From NCBI GenBank assembly GCA_914767715.1, contig OU612071.1:11949493-12013492 (forward strand): a DNA stretch of 64,000 nucleotides, given 5' to 3'. The notes under the pieces were generated by a model, which saw nothing but the letters and a program-made list of their open reading frames with translations, was not told where the DNA came from and did no database searches. Numbering within the stretch: position 1 is the stretch's first letter; each line of letters starts with the position of its first letter. This DNA comes from Membranipora membranacea (Eukaryota > Bryozoa > Gymnolaemata > Cheilostomatida > Membraniporidae). This document shows, piece by piece, positions 36,709 through 50,200 of the stretch. Position numbers and translations under genes: made by a program.

Positions 36709-38740
36709 GCCACGTTTAAATAAAAAGCGAATCGCTAGTAAGCGTAATGGATTTCAGCAAGGCGATGATAGAATAGCGACACAAGTGTTTAGCCCACAAT
36801 GCAGCCGCAGGACGGTGAGACTCGACAGCAGACAATATAGGCATATCATTCAAGAGAAAAATGGGTGAGCTTGACTTGACGCATGAAACTGATGTTTTAT
36901 TGGCTCTGACCAGTTTTTATTCATTCTTAACGGGTGTAGTCACAAACACAAGCTCTCATTGTTGATTGTTCCAGCCCCCAGCACTCTAGGGTGTATACCT
37001 CTCCTGTGTACTTGTCTACTGACTGACTCATGGAAAGACATGTGGCAGCATGGAAAGACATGCTGACAAGCTGGAAAGACAGCTAAACCTACTACAAGAG
37101 ATCCCAGCAATGGGCCATGTAAGGCTAATAACCCTAACACGTACGCTGTGTTTCATAGGGTGGCAATGGTGGATTGGAATGTGCTGTGGGATGAGAGAAC
37201 ACAACTCCGAGTAGTGAATAGCGGGTTATCTAATTAGCGCCATCGACCCATTCTTTTTTGGGGATGGTGAGATGGCGCAATCGGTTAGCGCGCTTGCTAT
37301 TCACTGCCAGGCGATAAGTGCCGCAGGAGTTGTGGGTTCGAGTCCCACAGGGGGAGCTTTCATTTTTGATTGTTCCAGCCCCCAGCACCCTAGTGTGTAT
37401 ACCTCTCCAGGTAATAAATTATATATATATACAAATATATTTAAATGAATACTGACATCTGCTTGTTTTCTGTTTGCAGACATCTGGTGGCGTGAACAGC
37501 TCGAGGAGAGAATTCTGGTATGAGAGTTCTTCAGCCCAAGGCAACCTGCAAAGATAAAAGTAAACAGCAATCAGATAGCGGGAGAGAGGCTAAGGGTGTG
37601 GGGAACTTTGTGGTTAACATGGACATGATGCTGTATGCGCTGCAGGACTTCCAAAAGGGACACAGGACATTGGAAACTTTCAGGATTGTCTCATCGGGAT
37701 GAGCGTAACAAGAAAGAAAGGCCTTACATGCAGCATTTCGTTAACATGCTGGTCAAAAGGCTGCATCGGTTCTACAAAGCAGCGCAGGAGAGCAGGAGGG
37801 GCAGAAGAGGGTAGCTACCAACAAACAGTTCGGACATGCTGTGCAGGATAGCTGCCTTGGCATGCACGGGGCATGTCAGCCGTTTGCATCACTAGACATG
37901 TCACCGCTGGCTCAATCAAACTGCCAAAAGCTGGCCAAGCTGGTGGACAATGAGATGACAGACATAAATAACAGAGACCTGAACAGACTGGCAGGGGAAA
38001 AATTTAATGATAACAAACAATGACGCCTGAGCGGGGGAGGGAGGGGAGATTGCCATAATCCGTTGACACCCGCTACAATTCAGTAAGGTTTGGCAATAAA
38101 GAGAAGATTGGCCTATGTGCCACACAAGCGGTAACAACTGCCATCGGACAACGATGGGCAGGGTGCAACTATCAGGCTTTGATGAGAACGAGGCCAGAAA
38201 AGTGGACTGTTACAGCTCAGTCCGACCCCTCTCACCCGGGCAACTCACAGGTTAGAGCTATAAAGAAAGTGAATTTCAGGAAAGAGACATTCAGTTGCGC
38301 CAGGGTAAAGACAATTCACTCACTTAAGAAGTTGGTGGCAAAAGATGTCAAGTGCCGTTCGAGTATCGTTGCGCAGCAGTTGTCCAAGCTGGGTTTATCA
38401 ATAATCCAAGTAAATCATCTGGTCAGCACGGCCGTGGAGTGCTTCGACGGCAATCATCAGATGTGTTCCAGACTGGTTGGCAGCAGCTGCTGCGGGACAG
38501 AAGAGGACAACTGGATGCTCAGTAGTTCACTGTTCCGGTCTGGGGTGTATAAACTGCAACGAAGAAGAGAAAAAAAAAACTGTTAGATGTTTTCAATATT
38601 CGCCTTCATGCCAACGCCCTTCAAGCGACAAAGCTTGGAAATAATACACAGCGCCACCAGGCATTTAACAGGGCATTGATTAAAAATATGCTAAAGAATG
38701 TCCTATTTAGTAGCCAAGAGCAAATACCATGAAGAACAAA
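36709..38740 (+). pseudogene. Broken gene, probably transposon-derived
   Basis: A start-like segment at 36709 (MPRLNKKRIASKRNGFQQGD, basic) ends near 36866. A SINE-rich stretch follows, and coding-like sequence resumes after ctgtttgcag near 37483. It then runs in several frames: 37520-37702, 37703-37810 (DERNKKERPYMQHFVNMLVK), 38179-38586 (RAIKKVNFRKETFSCARVKT and a Cys/His-containing stretch HQMCS...CCG) and on to 38740 in another frame (KLLDVFNIRLHANALQATKL, then TQRHQAFNRAL). The shifts and stops show it is dead. The order of basic N-terminus, Cys/His cluster and a final N/Q-rich motif is what DDE-type transposases often show, but I do not recognise the family. Confidence 0.5.
36955..37405 (+). 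mobile_element. tRNA-derived SINE, family 1, inside the broken gene
   Basis: The head at 37268-37360 (GGTGAGATGGCGCAATCGGT, GGGTTCGAGTCCCAC) is followed by cagcaccctagtgtgtatac. It sits between the first segment and the rest of the pseudogene at 36709-38740, consistent with an intron insertion. Confidence 0.65.
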
Positions 38741-39766
38741 GACTAAGTGTTCTGAGCTTTTAAGCATTTAGTTGATAAAAATACATTCGAAATCGGACCT
38801 TACTCATGGGCCATTAGTGTTTTCCATCTTACGTCAACACGTCTGACAGCTGGAAAGATCAGATGCAGCTGATTAGCTAAAATTCTGAGCAAAACCTTGA
38901 ACTCTGAAAAGTTGACGCACCATTTTTCATACAAATGGTAAGACCAGAAACATGCTACATAGCATATGTTGTTATGGCACACACAATATCTGATGGCACG
39001 GTATACTGATCAAATTTTATACTTTATTAGTCCATGTTGAGTAAAACTCACCGGTTTTACCCAGTTGTAGTGGTAATATTTAGAAATAAGAAGGTCTGTC
39101 ATTCATACATTACATTTATGCGGAGATAACTCCTATTCTGACCTATGCACAACAGAGAAAAAGTGAATAGCGCAGTGACGTCGCGTCACTGAATTAGAGA
39201 AGACACTGAGCCTGTAACAAACAGTCAATAGTTTCCAGTCTAGAGTATATATATGTTTATGATAGAGACAGTCAGTACCAATCTTTATGTATTTATTTGC
39301 TTATTCTCATTCTTTTAATCAAATTTATGCATCGAATAAAAGGTTTTTGTTCTTGTAAATTAAACAAACATGTAATTTTTTCTAAATGAAAGACTGAAAG
39401 AACTGGACTTTGAATGAACTGCCCCAAATACTTTGGCCGAAAATGCATCGCTTATTCCAATTAAAACACCCCCTGGGTCATTCTTATTGAAAAGATCCAG
39501 AGCGATTTGCGCTCAGAGGAAGGAGGAAGACAGTCTATAATACCCTCTGTTCTAGCCCCTTACACAGAACCACTTAGACGTAGCGGTCGAATCTAATGTT
39601 ATGAAGAAGGGCAACATTTGTGTCCAGTGACAACTCCAAGTAGAAACACAATGTTGTAAGGAAATGCAGGCTAGTCATAATTATCTAAACCACATTGTTG
39701 TTGATTGAAACAGACCCTAGACAATCAAGGGCCCCTTTGACTAACATGCCTTGACTTTGCCAACGT

Positions 39767-39826
39767 CCAGTATCAACAACTCAATACACCAAACGTTCGG
39801 TGTTTTTGGGCTGGTTGATACTGGAC
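39767..39826. repeat. Short foldback
   Basis: CCAGTATCAAC... and ...GTTGATACTGG with ACACCAAACG / CGTTCGGTGT in the middle. Confidence 0.6.
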
Positions 39827-40240
39827 ATCAGCAAACTACAGGCTTGCATGTCCACGGGGCCAATGGCACCAACCACTCATTCCCCTTTTAATTATCTCCT
39901 CATATATCCTGTATTGAACAAGCTTGTCAAGACAGGCTAGGTTTTTTATAGACTTGCATTGCATCATGTATTTTAAGACTTGATGTAGTGACAATAGGCA
40001 CTGCATTCAAAACTATAGAGTATTTTTAATTGTGGGATATACTTTTTCACCGATTTCTCCTTGCCCTATGCTCTACTAATCATTGCCTGCCTACCTTAAT
40101 CTATTTGTATTGTAAATTATCTCTCAATAGTCTCAGTGAATGTGATAGTGTTTGACTGTAGAATTTAATGACTATGTAGTTTGACCAAAAGGTAATGTGT
40201 AGTGTAGCCATAAGAACAACGAGAAAGAGTCCATTGGACT

Positions 40241-40471
40241 GGGGGGTCTTTCAATTAGAAACAGCGGAAATTGCAATCTGAGTGAGTGAGCGACACCTGC
40301 TACCGCTACTAGGCTCTCGCTTTCAGCTCACGCACTCATGATGGAACTATATACACTTTGAGTGAGCGATTTGGGAGCAATTGTGTCCATTTTAAAGACC
40401 AAGTGAGTGATAATTTTTAGCGATGTGATAATAGTGATAACTTGCATCTCTCATTCTAATTGAAGCCCCCC
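40241..40471. mobile_element. Short TIR element, GGGGGTCTTT family
   Basis: GGGGGGTCTTTCAATTAGAA to TTCTAATTGAAGCCCCCC, with GAGTGAGCGATTTGGGAGC inside. Interior is in the opposite direction to the copy at 23769. Confidence 0.72.
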
Positions 40472-43400
40472 TGGTTAGACCAAGTAATTGACTCCTCCCT
40501 GTTTAGCAATTGTATATTATATAAAGATGATACATAAATAAGAGAATAATGAGTGAATGGATAATACTAAACCTGCAGAGTTGAAGGTATAATAGATAAG
40601 TTCATCACTGGTATTCAGACTTAAGCTCCTGTAAGTGAGAAATACTATTTCTTCAGATTGTCTGCAATTCTGTTACCTGATAACAATGGATTCTATCTTC
40701 TTGTTTCATGTGAAAGGTGTAGATAACTCTGTTGAGTCACAATGAGGTCCAGGAAAATAAAATTACCAAAACACCATTGGAGATCAATGAGCAAAAGAGG
40801 GAGCTTTGTATGAAGCAAGGCTCTTCAAGAATCTCACTCCTATTTTATTTCAAGCATTACAAAATAAAGTACACCTATGCTGTAGTATGTTGGATAGGCC
40901 CTGTGGGGGCCGATGTCAGGGAGACATGCCCCAATGCACCTATGAGAGCTGTGTAACAAAAGGCCTTTTGTTTGGTGAACAAAGGAGTACAATGGCAGGC
41001 AAAGTGTGCTTGTCTGAATGCATGTTGGATTCATGTGATTGCATGCTGGGGCGCGTGTATGCTAGGCTCAGCTCTCTAATTTTGCTACACTCATTTATCA
41101 CTTGTGGGTATACACAATCCACCCGCTGCTACGATATGTAAGAACCACTGGTAAAGGGTATTTCACAACTGTACTTTATTTTGTAATGAGAGTTCTCCTA
41201 GTATTATATAAGGCCAATGAAATGTAAATAAGAATAGCTCACCAACTGGGATTCTTATACACAGGTATTTGAGAAAAGGGCTGGAGATTAGCCATATCTT
41301 CTTTTTTATTTTTGGAAAAAGAAACTGTTGTTCTAACATTTTATGATTATTATGATTATTATATATATATATATGTTATTTATATGAGCAATAGTACCTA
41401 TATATATAGAAATTGTGGAGTGTTCCTACCACAGGGTTTGTTTGTTGTCATGTTGTCTGTTGTGCATGTACCGTGTTCATGTATCTTTAAGTTGTCTTCT
41501 CTGTTCATACTACTGAGAAGTGACCACCATTCTACCAACCCTGGGGGTCTTTCAATTAGAAACAGGCAAAACCGCAATCTTGTCGCTCACTCACTCACTT
41601 GATCGTTCCATAGAGATTGTTCTGCCTTCGGATGACTCAAAAGCACAAATATACAGAGTTTATTGTTTTAACATTCCACAGGCCACTGGTACTGGAATCC
41701 CATCACTAACAAGTACCCCCAAAACAAAAGAGTAGCCTGTGATGAGGCTAGTGTATTGTATGCATACGTCAGAGAAAATAATCATCAGTGTGAAATTTCA
41801 CCAAGGATAGCAAGCATATTTGGCGGAAGGAGGTGCTGGGTGTTTCGATCTGCTCGCTTCTCAGGTAACATCAAACATCAAAGTTTAAAACTGCCTTCGG
41901 TTAACCAAACAGCAATAATGCTGAATGACTTCATTTTTTATTTTCAATTGCAGATGTGAATAATTGATGCCAACAATGAGGAAAAAACACTTGCTATAAA
42001 GGGTCTGAGGGAGATGAACCTAGAAAGATAGCTATATCATTGCATGGAACAGCAAAGGTAGGTGAACTGACAGCTTACAAGGACACAACTTAATTGAAAT
42101 AGCAAAACACTTCAATATAAGCACTCTATCTACGATGTTGGATTGTGATGAACCAAACACAAATTTAGGTAGGTACCAGCAGGGTTACTAAGCCAGCTGT
42201 GGGCAACCTGCTTATCTTTTTGCCAGTGCAGCCTAATGGTTAATCTTCTGGGGCTTATTGTGACCTTGTGCCTGTACAAATTACTACATCATATCAATGT
42301 TGATTCCTGTTCTGGAGTTGGATAATCAGGTAGGCATAGTAGCGCTCTGCAACAAAAATATTTATTTTGAAATGGTGGGCATTCTGTATTATGCATGTAG
42401 CTCTACTTCATAAACTACGCTACACAAAATTATCATTTTTCAAGTGCTTTATTTTGAAAATAACCGGAACCTTTGGATGTTGAAATAGTGACATTATAGA
42501 ATATTAAAGTAAAAATTATCATATTTTGCAAAATTTTTATTTTGAATGAGAAAAGCAGATTTGTATCAAACAGCTCTCTTGTTACAAGTGCCCCTGCCTT
42601 TTGGCTGATATGCTGGAGGTTGTCCCTCATTTCACAAGCATTTGCGAGAATTTTCCTTTTAGCACCCCTCCCGCACCCACATGTTCTCTGTCTGAAACCA
42701 GGCGACGTTATTGAGGTAAAGTAACAGCGCCCGTGAACTTTCATATAACCTATGTTGTTGGATAGGTAATTAGAAACTAATGAGTGAACAAAAAAAATCT
42801 TATTGCCAATTTAGTTATTTATTACATTCACTACGACTGATGTTACTACTAGCTTGATGACTCGGTATGGCAAGATGAGTTAGCTGAAGTCTTTGTACAA
42901 CGGGCCAACTTTATATCGATTGCCTCCTAGTCACAAATTTAAGTAACTCGTATTTCTCTGTCTGCAATTAAGCTCTTCCTCTGGTAATGGTGGGAAATTT
43001 CTATATTAGCATGCAAACCCATTGGTGTATGCAAGGGAACAGATCTGGTGAAACTTTACGCAAGCACAATGCAGCCTTTGCTTTCTCTATATCCCTATTC
43101 TATTCATATTGCAGGTCATGCTACAAGCTTTGGTGGGGGAGGGGTTCCCTGCTCAACAATGCCTGACAAGTCAGATTTATACCAACCCTAGAGGAGTAAT
43201 ATAATCACATGATGATTCATAAGCTTTTTTATAAGTGCGCCAGATTTTTAATTTATATGAATTATCCAACATAATAAATTCAACCATTCTTTATCTTCTT
43301 TTAGACAGGGTATTACTAAGATCAGAGAACTTCCAGAACCCAGCCATGTGACCACAATAATGGTCCTTCTAACAGCATGTATTGACGTTATGTTCAATTG

Positions 43401-44483
43401 ACGCCACACACATCTGCCTTTTATGGTATGTGTGATTTTGATACATTAGCTATACTGCTGAAAGATGGTTATTGTGCATTTTACAGGACATTTCATAGGA
43501 ACCTTGCAACAATTTTGGCTCAAAATTTCAAAAATCACACACATTTTGACCTGACACGTAAACAGCCACTTTCTGCTCACTATATATTATTATAAACTAA
43601 TGATTGTGACAAACGCTACCAGTGGAGTGGGAGCAACTCCAAAAGTATGCAAATTGACAAAATTTCTCTACCGACTCCCATAAAGTTATTGTATAATGAC
43701 CAACTCCCAGAAGATACCAATCACCCATTTCAAATATAGGGGTTGTCACTTCATTAATATTAAGGTAATAACTCTAAAATAGAGAAATCATTTGTTATTA
43801 AGATGATTATTGCATTTTTGTTTACAATACCGAAAAATTAATTCAATAGCGGAACAACAGTACCCCTAGCTTCACAAACTGTCTGCAAGTTTGCTATTGA
43901 GATTTCTCCAATGTTTTCTAACATTTCAGACACCACACCAGCTAGTATTGACTTTGAGACACCAAACACATCGAGCAGTCAGCTTCCTTGAAGGTGTTAA
44001 AGTTAAAAGTACATCAGCAAGTTCTAATGTTAACTCATCGAGTGGTATGTTATATCCAAATTAACAAAATTAAAAGACTCACCTCAAGTCAGTCGATGTT
44101 GTGCCATAGCGGATAATTTGTAGTGGCCCTTGCGATATCAATAAATGCTTGCCTGCTAAGTCATTGAATACTGTAGTCTGGGCGGGCTGTTCCCACCTCC
44201 CCACCAACGACAGCCTGCCCAGGCCAGTAATGTTTCAGTTAGATGCTGCATATTGATCCTCATATTGATCTGTTGTCGGATATCCGGACGAACCTTGTCG
44301 GCTTTGGCCAGACCAAAACTAAATCATAGTTTTGTACCTAACAGTCATTTGAAATGAGTGAATAGCAGATTCTTTTGCTGACAATAAAATGTGCAATAAC
44401 GAAACAATTTTACCAAATTACCACTTCACCCCCTTCCTGTCATATCTTTTTTTTAAATAATATGTAGTTGTGTATTTTATTAG

Positions 44484-44596
44484 CTGAAGGACGAACCTAA
44501 GAGAGACAGGATCGGGAGAGAGTTAGCAGGAAAAATGGCTAAACAACACAGAGATAAAAAAGCTCAGGCTGTTGAGAGGATTAAGCGTCTCAACAC
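44484..44596 (+). CDS. Possible orphan exon, Lys/Arg-rich
   Basis: After tttattag, an open stretch reads LKDEPKRDRIGRELAGKMAK and QHRDKKAQAVERIKRLNT before the donor gtatgt. It looks like a charged helix. A second open stretch at 43930-44043 also has acceptor- and donor-like borders, but the two cannot be joined in phase. Either is a remnant or chance. Confidence 0.22.
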
Positions 44597-45704
44597 GTAT
44601 GTTTCCCTATATAGATAAGCTAGCCTGGTACAGATTGACTGTGTCTGGCCAAAACATATAGGGATTTAGAATTGAGAGTGGCTCAGTTGAATTGACCCAG
44701 CCATCCCTTCACACCGATAAAGGCCCAGGGTTCACATGCTGCTGTCGTGCACTCACTACTTGTATTTACCTCCCAGTCACAAATTTATGTCATGTCACTC
44801 ATAGTATCTGTGCAGTTAAACTCAGCAAGTGTTAATTGGGCACAAGGATATTTCAACTTTAGCAACACCCCCTTTTTTTGTAACTTTATAACATTCCCAC
44901 AACCAAAGATTTTCAAGGGAAGAAACTGAGAATACTGTTTTTTTTGCATTGAAGTGAGACTGAACTGAACGAATTGAACATTTGAGCTCTTTGAGTGTAG
45001 GTATTTCCATGCAACGAACAGCTGGAAATTTGTTCAAGCCTGTCCCATGGAAACACAATGATTTCTTATCGTCATCCCATTCCAATATTGTTCTGCCTCT
45101 GTGTTTCAGAATGACAGCGGAGCAACTGGTTTGACCATGAAAAATGTGGTCCTTCAAACCTTGCGACTGGAGATATTGTCATAATGTAACCAAGAGAAAT
45201 CTAAGCTGGCATTATAAGGTGTTGGTATACACTATACAGAGGGCAGTGTGATAACAGAATTAAATATCACCTGGAATCTAGAACCGAGAATGAGTTTCTA
45301 TAAAAGTACCATGGAACCGTGCTGAAAAAATTAAAAAAATTCATCCTAGGGGCCACACAATGATGACCAGAGTGGTTGGCGACAAAGCAATACCCATGAC
45401 CATGATTCATCGAGATAAAAACGGCATATATATGTCGCAACAGCGTGATATTATTTTGATAATGTTGCTGAACTTTCAAATAATATGACATGCACCACCA
45501 TGCTTTGAAAAAGAGCACAAAAAATAAAAATTGTTCTCCTTGATAAGTCAATGTCTTCTAAAACCACATATAACCCATACCTTTACGTAAAAATATTGTA
45601 AAAGGGTTATTAGTATGTATCATTGTTTAGATCTTAACCACCGATTCAATTCAATTGCAACTTTTGTCTTTATTAGCTGAAAATCTTTTAGTTTTGTTGA
45701 GCGT

Positions 45705-46062
45705 GGTTCACATTGTCCCAGATGACATAGGATGCCATCCCAGATGCTTATCCCAGATAGTCACAGTCTTATGTTCACATTATAAACTTCATCCTAGACT
45801 AGCAATTAGGTTTTTGTTTGGGATAGTGCCGAGATAATGTTCACATTGTTTAGGATCGTCCCAGATCGTCCCAGATCATCCCAATGTGTGGTTCACATAG
45901 CACCCAGAAGTAAAAGGAGCCCGGGTCCGTCTTGGACCGTATCGGGAAAGTTTGACGCTTACGAACTTTCCAGATACAGTCCCAGACGGACCCAGACAGA
46001 CTGGGATTGCGTCATTTTCATGTTCACATTGACTGGGATGGTTGACTGGGACAATGTGCACC
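45705..46062. mobile_element. TIR element, about 358 bp, with inner foldback
   Basis: Ends GGTTCACATTGTCCCAG and CTGGGACAATGTGCACC, 16 of 17 matching. Inside, GTTCACAT and TCCCAGAT(C/G) recur and a second stem at about 45930-45990 (GGTCCGTCTTGGAC... and ...CCAGACGGACC) is present. Confidence 0.65.
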
Positions 46063-46957
46063 AGCCATTACCTTCTGAGAGTGAGTTCAAAGTCTACCAA
46101 ATTTTTGGCAAGAGACGTCACTATCATGACTTGACTGTGCACATACCTTGTACAGAATTACTGCCACTTGCATTAAATTGGAATTGGCTTTGCAATGCTA
46201 TCTGATTGACACAAGAAAAATCATTTCAACTTTGATGAATCTGATTTGCTTCATTTCCTGCCATGGCATGATGGTTTGAGATAAAACAATAGTGCTATCG
46301 ATGTTCACTAATGAAATGATTATTTTCACGTAGAATAGTATTAAAACCTAACTATGATTGTCTTTAACTCTGCTGACTTAAGATATGCTGCCTTACTGCT
46401 ACAACTGGGTACACCCTCATTCTTTGATTCAGCACATTTTAGGACCATTCAGTCATTCTGTTTTTTTCCTGCCATCAAAATTGCTTGTTACATCCTTTCT
46501 AGAGCGCGTCTTGTTTTGCAGCTTCATCTGGCCTACATCCCTCTTTAAGCGTTTTGAGCTCCTAATTGTTGTTTTCAAATATTATTTGAGATTGACAGTT
46601 GTATAAAGCATACCGCCTTGATTCTGAAACCTGACCGTTGCACTAAAAGCAAATAATCCTACGATGCAATAGGTCAAGTTTATCCAATGTGAAGAATTCA
46701 TAAACTTTAATTTCATAGACTAAGCCGCTATCTATTGTAAGTTTCAAAGATATGCAATACAAAAAAAATCCTAAATAGCGAGCTTGACTCAAAGAATGAA
46801 AGCAAAGTGTGCTAGGTGGAATTTGGTATTATTAAGACAATATTACGTAGTAACTAGCATTAATTAGTTTCATCAGGGAGTTACAGAGACTCCTTGGTTT
46901 TCATGAACAGCTCACAAAGGACTACATGCACTTTTTCTCAATTGACACCATAGAGTT

Positions 46958-47039
46958 TAGCCTATTTTGACAAGCTTTGTTCGGTGGGGGGGGGGGGGGG
47001 GGTTAACCCCCACCGAACAAAGCTTGTCAAGACAGGCTA
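46958..47039. repeat. Foldback with G17-19 tract just before gene 3
   Basis: TAGCCTATTTTGACAAGCTT and AAGCTTGTCAAGACAGGCTA form arms around CGGTG(G)n TTAACCCCCACCG. The end motif TAGCCTGTCTTGACAAGCT also occurs at 13601 and, reversed, near 39920. It ends 60 bases before the start codon of gene 3. Confidence 0.7.
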
Positions 47040-47098
47040 CATAGAGTTATGCATGACACGAAGAGAATCCAACAATCAAACAAACCGATGAAAGAAAG

Positions 47099-47297
47099 AT
47101 GCCTAGACAAGGACGAGAAAGCTCTCTCAACAAGAATAAGGTGTTAATCGCTGGGTTGACACTGCTGCTTGTATCTGGATTCATCCTTGTAGGAGCGTGC
47201 TGTGGGCTTGTACTCACCCAACTGGAAGAGCTCAACATGAAGATGAGCGACATGGAAGGAAAGATTGGTCAAAATACTGACACAATCAACAACCTAG
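47099..47297 (+). CDS. Gene 3 exon 1: cytoplasmic end and transmembrane helix
   Basis: The ATG opens MPRQGRESSLNKNK, followed by a 25-residue hydrophobic helix and LTQLEELNMKMSDMEGKIGQ. It ends at G|gtaagata, phase 1, the same junction as gene 2. Similarity to gene 2 starts more than 400 bases upstream (46640 against 17400), so the promoter region was copied as well. Confidence 0.7.
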
Positions 47298-50200
47298 GTA
47301 AGATAATACCACAATCACAGTCTAAAGATCATCAAATACCCTCGTAGGGGAGTATTTGACTTGAATGAAGATATGTTTAGTTAACTTCATGCAAGCCTGC
47401 ACCAAGTGTCAGCTAGGTGGTAGCTTTTATAGAATAATACTTGACCACTCTAGGGCGCATTTCTTCAGAACTTGTGACTGCTGTGTATTATAGTGCATTG
47501 AACGGTATTTATTTTAAATTTAACCAATCGTCAATGCTAAAATATGTTGCAAAATTGATTGAAGATTGTAATAATGATGATACATACATGATTTTCATTA
47601 TTTCAACGTAAAAACAGGGATGAAATTGAACTCTCAACTTTGTTACATTGCAGCTCAAAATTTCATTCATTTGTGTGTTATGTATATGCATAGTACTTGG
47701 AGTGGAAGCGCCACATCTTGGCCAAGCCATGCCAAGTTTTTCCAGGTCCAACTTGGTCCAATTCAAATTAGATTCCATTCAATCCTAAACTAGGCCAACA
47801 CAGGAGGTAAATACACCCAAAGGTGCTGGGGGCTTATGCAAGGGATCGTGTAAGCTCCCCCAGTGGGACATGAAGCCACAACCGATGGCACCATCTCAAC
47901 TTTGGAATGGTGAGATGGCGCTATTGGTTATTTGTTGCCATACAATTCATGACACATGTGTTGTGGGTCCATTCAGTCATGCGCAATGACAAGCAACAAA
48001 GGTTTTGTTGTGTGAGCTATCAACTTAGATTTAAGAAGAAATTCATCCAGTTCATTATTAGCTTCTCATTTTCAATTGTTGTCTCTCTATGTATCACATC
48101 ATGTCCCCATCACGTTAACATGATGTTAATTAATCCAGTGGTTAATAAAGTTCATAATAATAACACGCATGCTTGTAACTATGATAAATATTAGGTTATT
48201 GTTGTCAACTTCATGAATGTTACTCAAGTAGTTAAGTGTTTTCAAACAAACAAATTTACAACAATTCCGACCAAAACTTAACAAGAACAATTGTTTTGAT
48301 TAAAGGTTGATTAAAAAATCGATGTCTTATCACTCGCCCATCCCGAGGCATGGGCAGCGAAATATGATTGCCTTATTGGCGACGCTGCAATATCTGCGCC
48401 AATTTGCTCTCTGTTTGCAGGCAGGTCGGAGCACACCTGGGGGACCAACCAATCCCCAGTAGAAGATGGACTGCAGTGGGATTCGAACCCACGACCTTCA
48501 ACACTTGCGTGTTGAAGTCCGGCGCTCTAACCAACTGAGCCACCTCCTACTCCTACTCCGTTGTGGACAATAGTCAGCAACGAGTTGGAAGTTTGTTGAG
48601 TTGATGCAATGACTATCATTATTATATTTATTAAAGGTGGTACAACAAACTCGCCATATGAAGGCTCGTATCTTATGAATATTCGCATTGATACCCTGTC
48701 CACAAAAGCGAATGATGATTATCAGATGCTACAGCGATTCGGTGAGAACCATTAACTCATATAGCTCTGCGCCTATCTCAGTTCTTAAATTCAATCATTA
48801 TTGGGTAGTGTCTGTAATAACAGGGTAGTTTCAATACCAAAAAATGCAATAATGTGTGGTTTAAAGTATGAAATTGCCTTTGTACATTGAAAAAGAGCTG
48901 GAACGCAAGGGTCTCGTAAATCACAGGTTGTGCACAAATTGATTCGAAGCAAGCTACGGGCAAGTAGCAAAATAATTGAGAACATCTGCAGGCACCACAG
49001 ACCCAGTTCCATGCTTTATCTTCCTTTAACACTTTCATCTTCTTTTCCAGGGGGAACAGAACACCTTGCGAAATACCAAGGATTGTAGATATTGCAGCCT
49101 TTTGTGAGGCACATTGCCTTGTCAAGCGTCCACTTATTTGGTTTAAGTGGCCGCGTGACAAGGCTAGAGGCTTAATAAATGAAGTTGGACAATTAAAATT
49201 TTCAAATTGTTTTTTTTTATTTGTAGAACGTTACATGAATCAGAGTTTGGCAGAAATCACGAAGCAGCAAAAGGAGAATGACAACGTATTTCAAAATCTC
49301 AGTGAGGGTTTGCTATATACCATTCCACTCCATGACATCATCAGTTCCTGAATTCCATAGCAACACGTTCAATATAGTCATAGTTTCATATCAAAAGTCG
49401 ACTTGGACCATTGAATAGTGCATTATTAGCAATCAAGCAGCTGTATTGTAGCAGAAAAGTTGTAAAGGTTGTCAGCCACTATAGGTCAGGTCGTCAGCGA
49501 CAGTCCTACTCAATCTTTCAGGTTTATTTTCACTTGAATCAAGACGAAAGTTACTGTCAAGTGACAGCAGGGAGAATGGTGACAGGGTATAGTGATGTTG
49601 TTACCATGTTGCACATTGAAATGGCCAATTGACGGTGAGCTGATGATTCTGTTTTTTAAAGGTTACCCAACCAAACAACCAGGAGGAGACACCACCGTTC
49701 AAGGACATCAAGGAGTGAAACATCAAATGTACCAGCAACTCGGTGAGAGCTCACAAAGTCATAAAATTCTGCATATTTCAGCTCTAGGAACTAATCATAA
49801 TTTGGTCGTTTTAACATTCAACACAGATTAATGGAAACAACAAAAGCTGCAATGGTGCATCAGGAACAATTGTGAAAGTTTTCTCGAGTCTAGATAGGCT
49901 TTGTTCGATTCAGTGATCCTTCATTCTGGGGGGTCTTTCAATTAGAATGATCATCGCATTTTCAAGAAAAAGTATCACTGTTACCCTGCTTAAAATTATC
50001 ACTGATTTGACCTTTCTGCAAGAATAATATGTTCCAAAGTTGCTCACTCTGAACGTTGCAGCTCTTTCAATGACTAAGCCATTTGTGGACCAGACCCTAG
50101 CGATAAGATAGCAATTTTGGCTGTCTTTAATTGTAATACTCTCCTTGGTCAGTTTAATTCTATTGGTGAGCCACCTGCAAATAGGACCATGTGCTCTCAT

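Larger units (their letters stand above)
38745..43900. other. Spacer, no gene supported
   Basis: Apart from the TIR elements at 40241 and 41543-41612 (left end only), I see short frames without splice or homology support. The 111-codon frame at 40806 is Cys-rich at chance level. Confidence 0.4.

Noticed and set aside
39170-39192. Short palindrome cagtgacgtcgcgtcactg
   Set aside because: It resembles a CRE-type site but has no gene nearby; likely chance.
40806-41141. Cys-containing 111-codon frame
   Set aside because: Overlaps other frames on both strands, no family resemblance, no splice support.
42433-42744. Overlapping frames on both strands
   Set aside because: No splice sites or protein features that favour either.
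48778-49161. 127-codon minus frame in gene 3 intron 2
   Set aside because: The matching intron of gene 2 (20560-20900) is homologous but has no equivalent minus frame, so it is chance.
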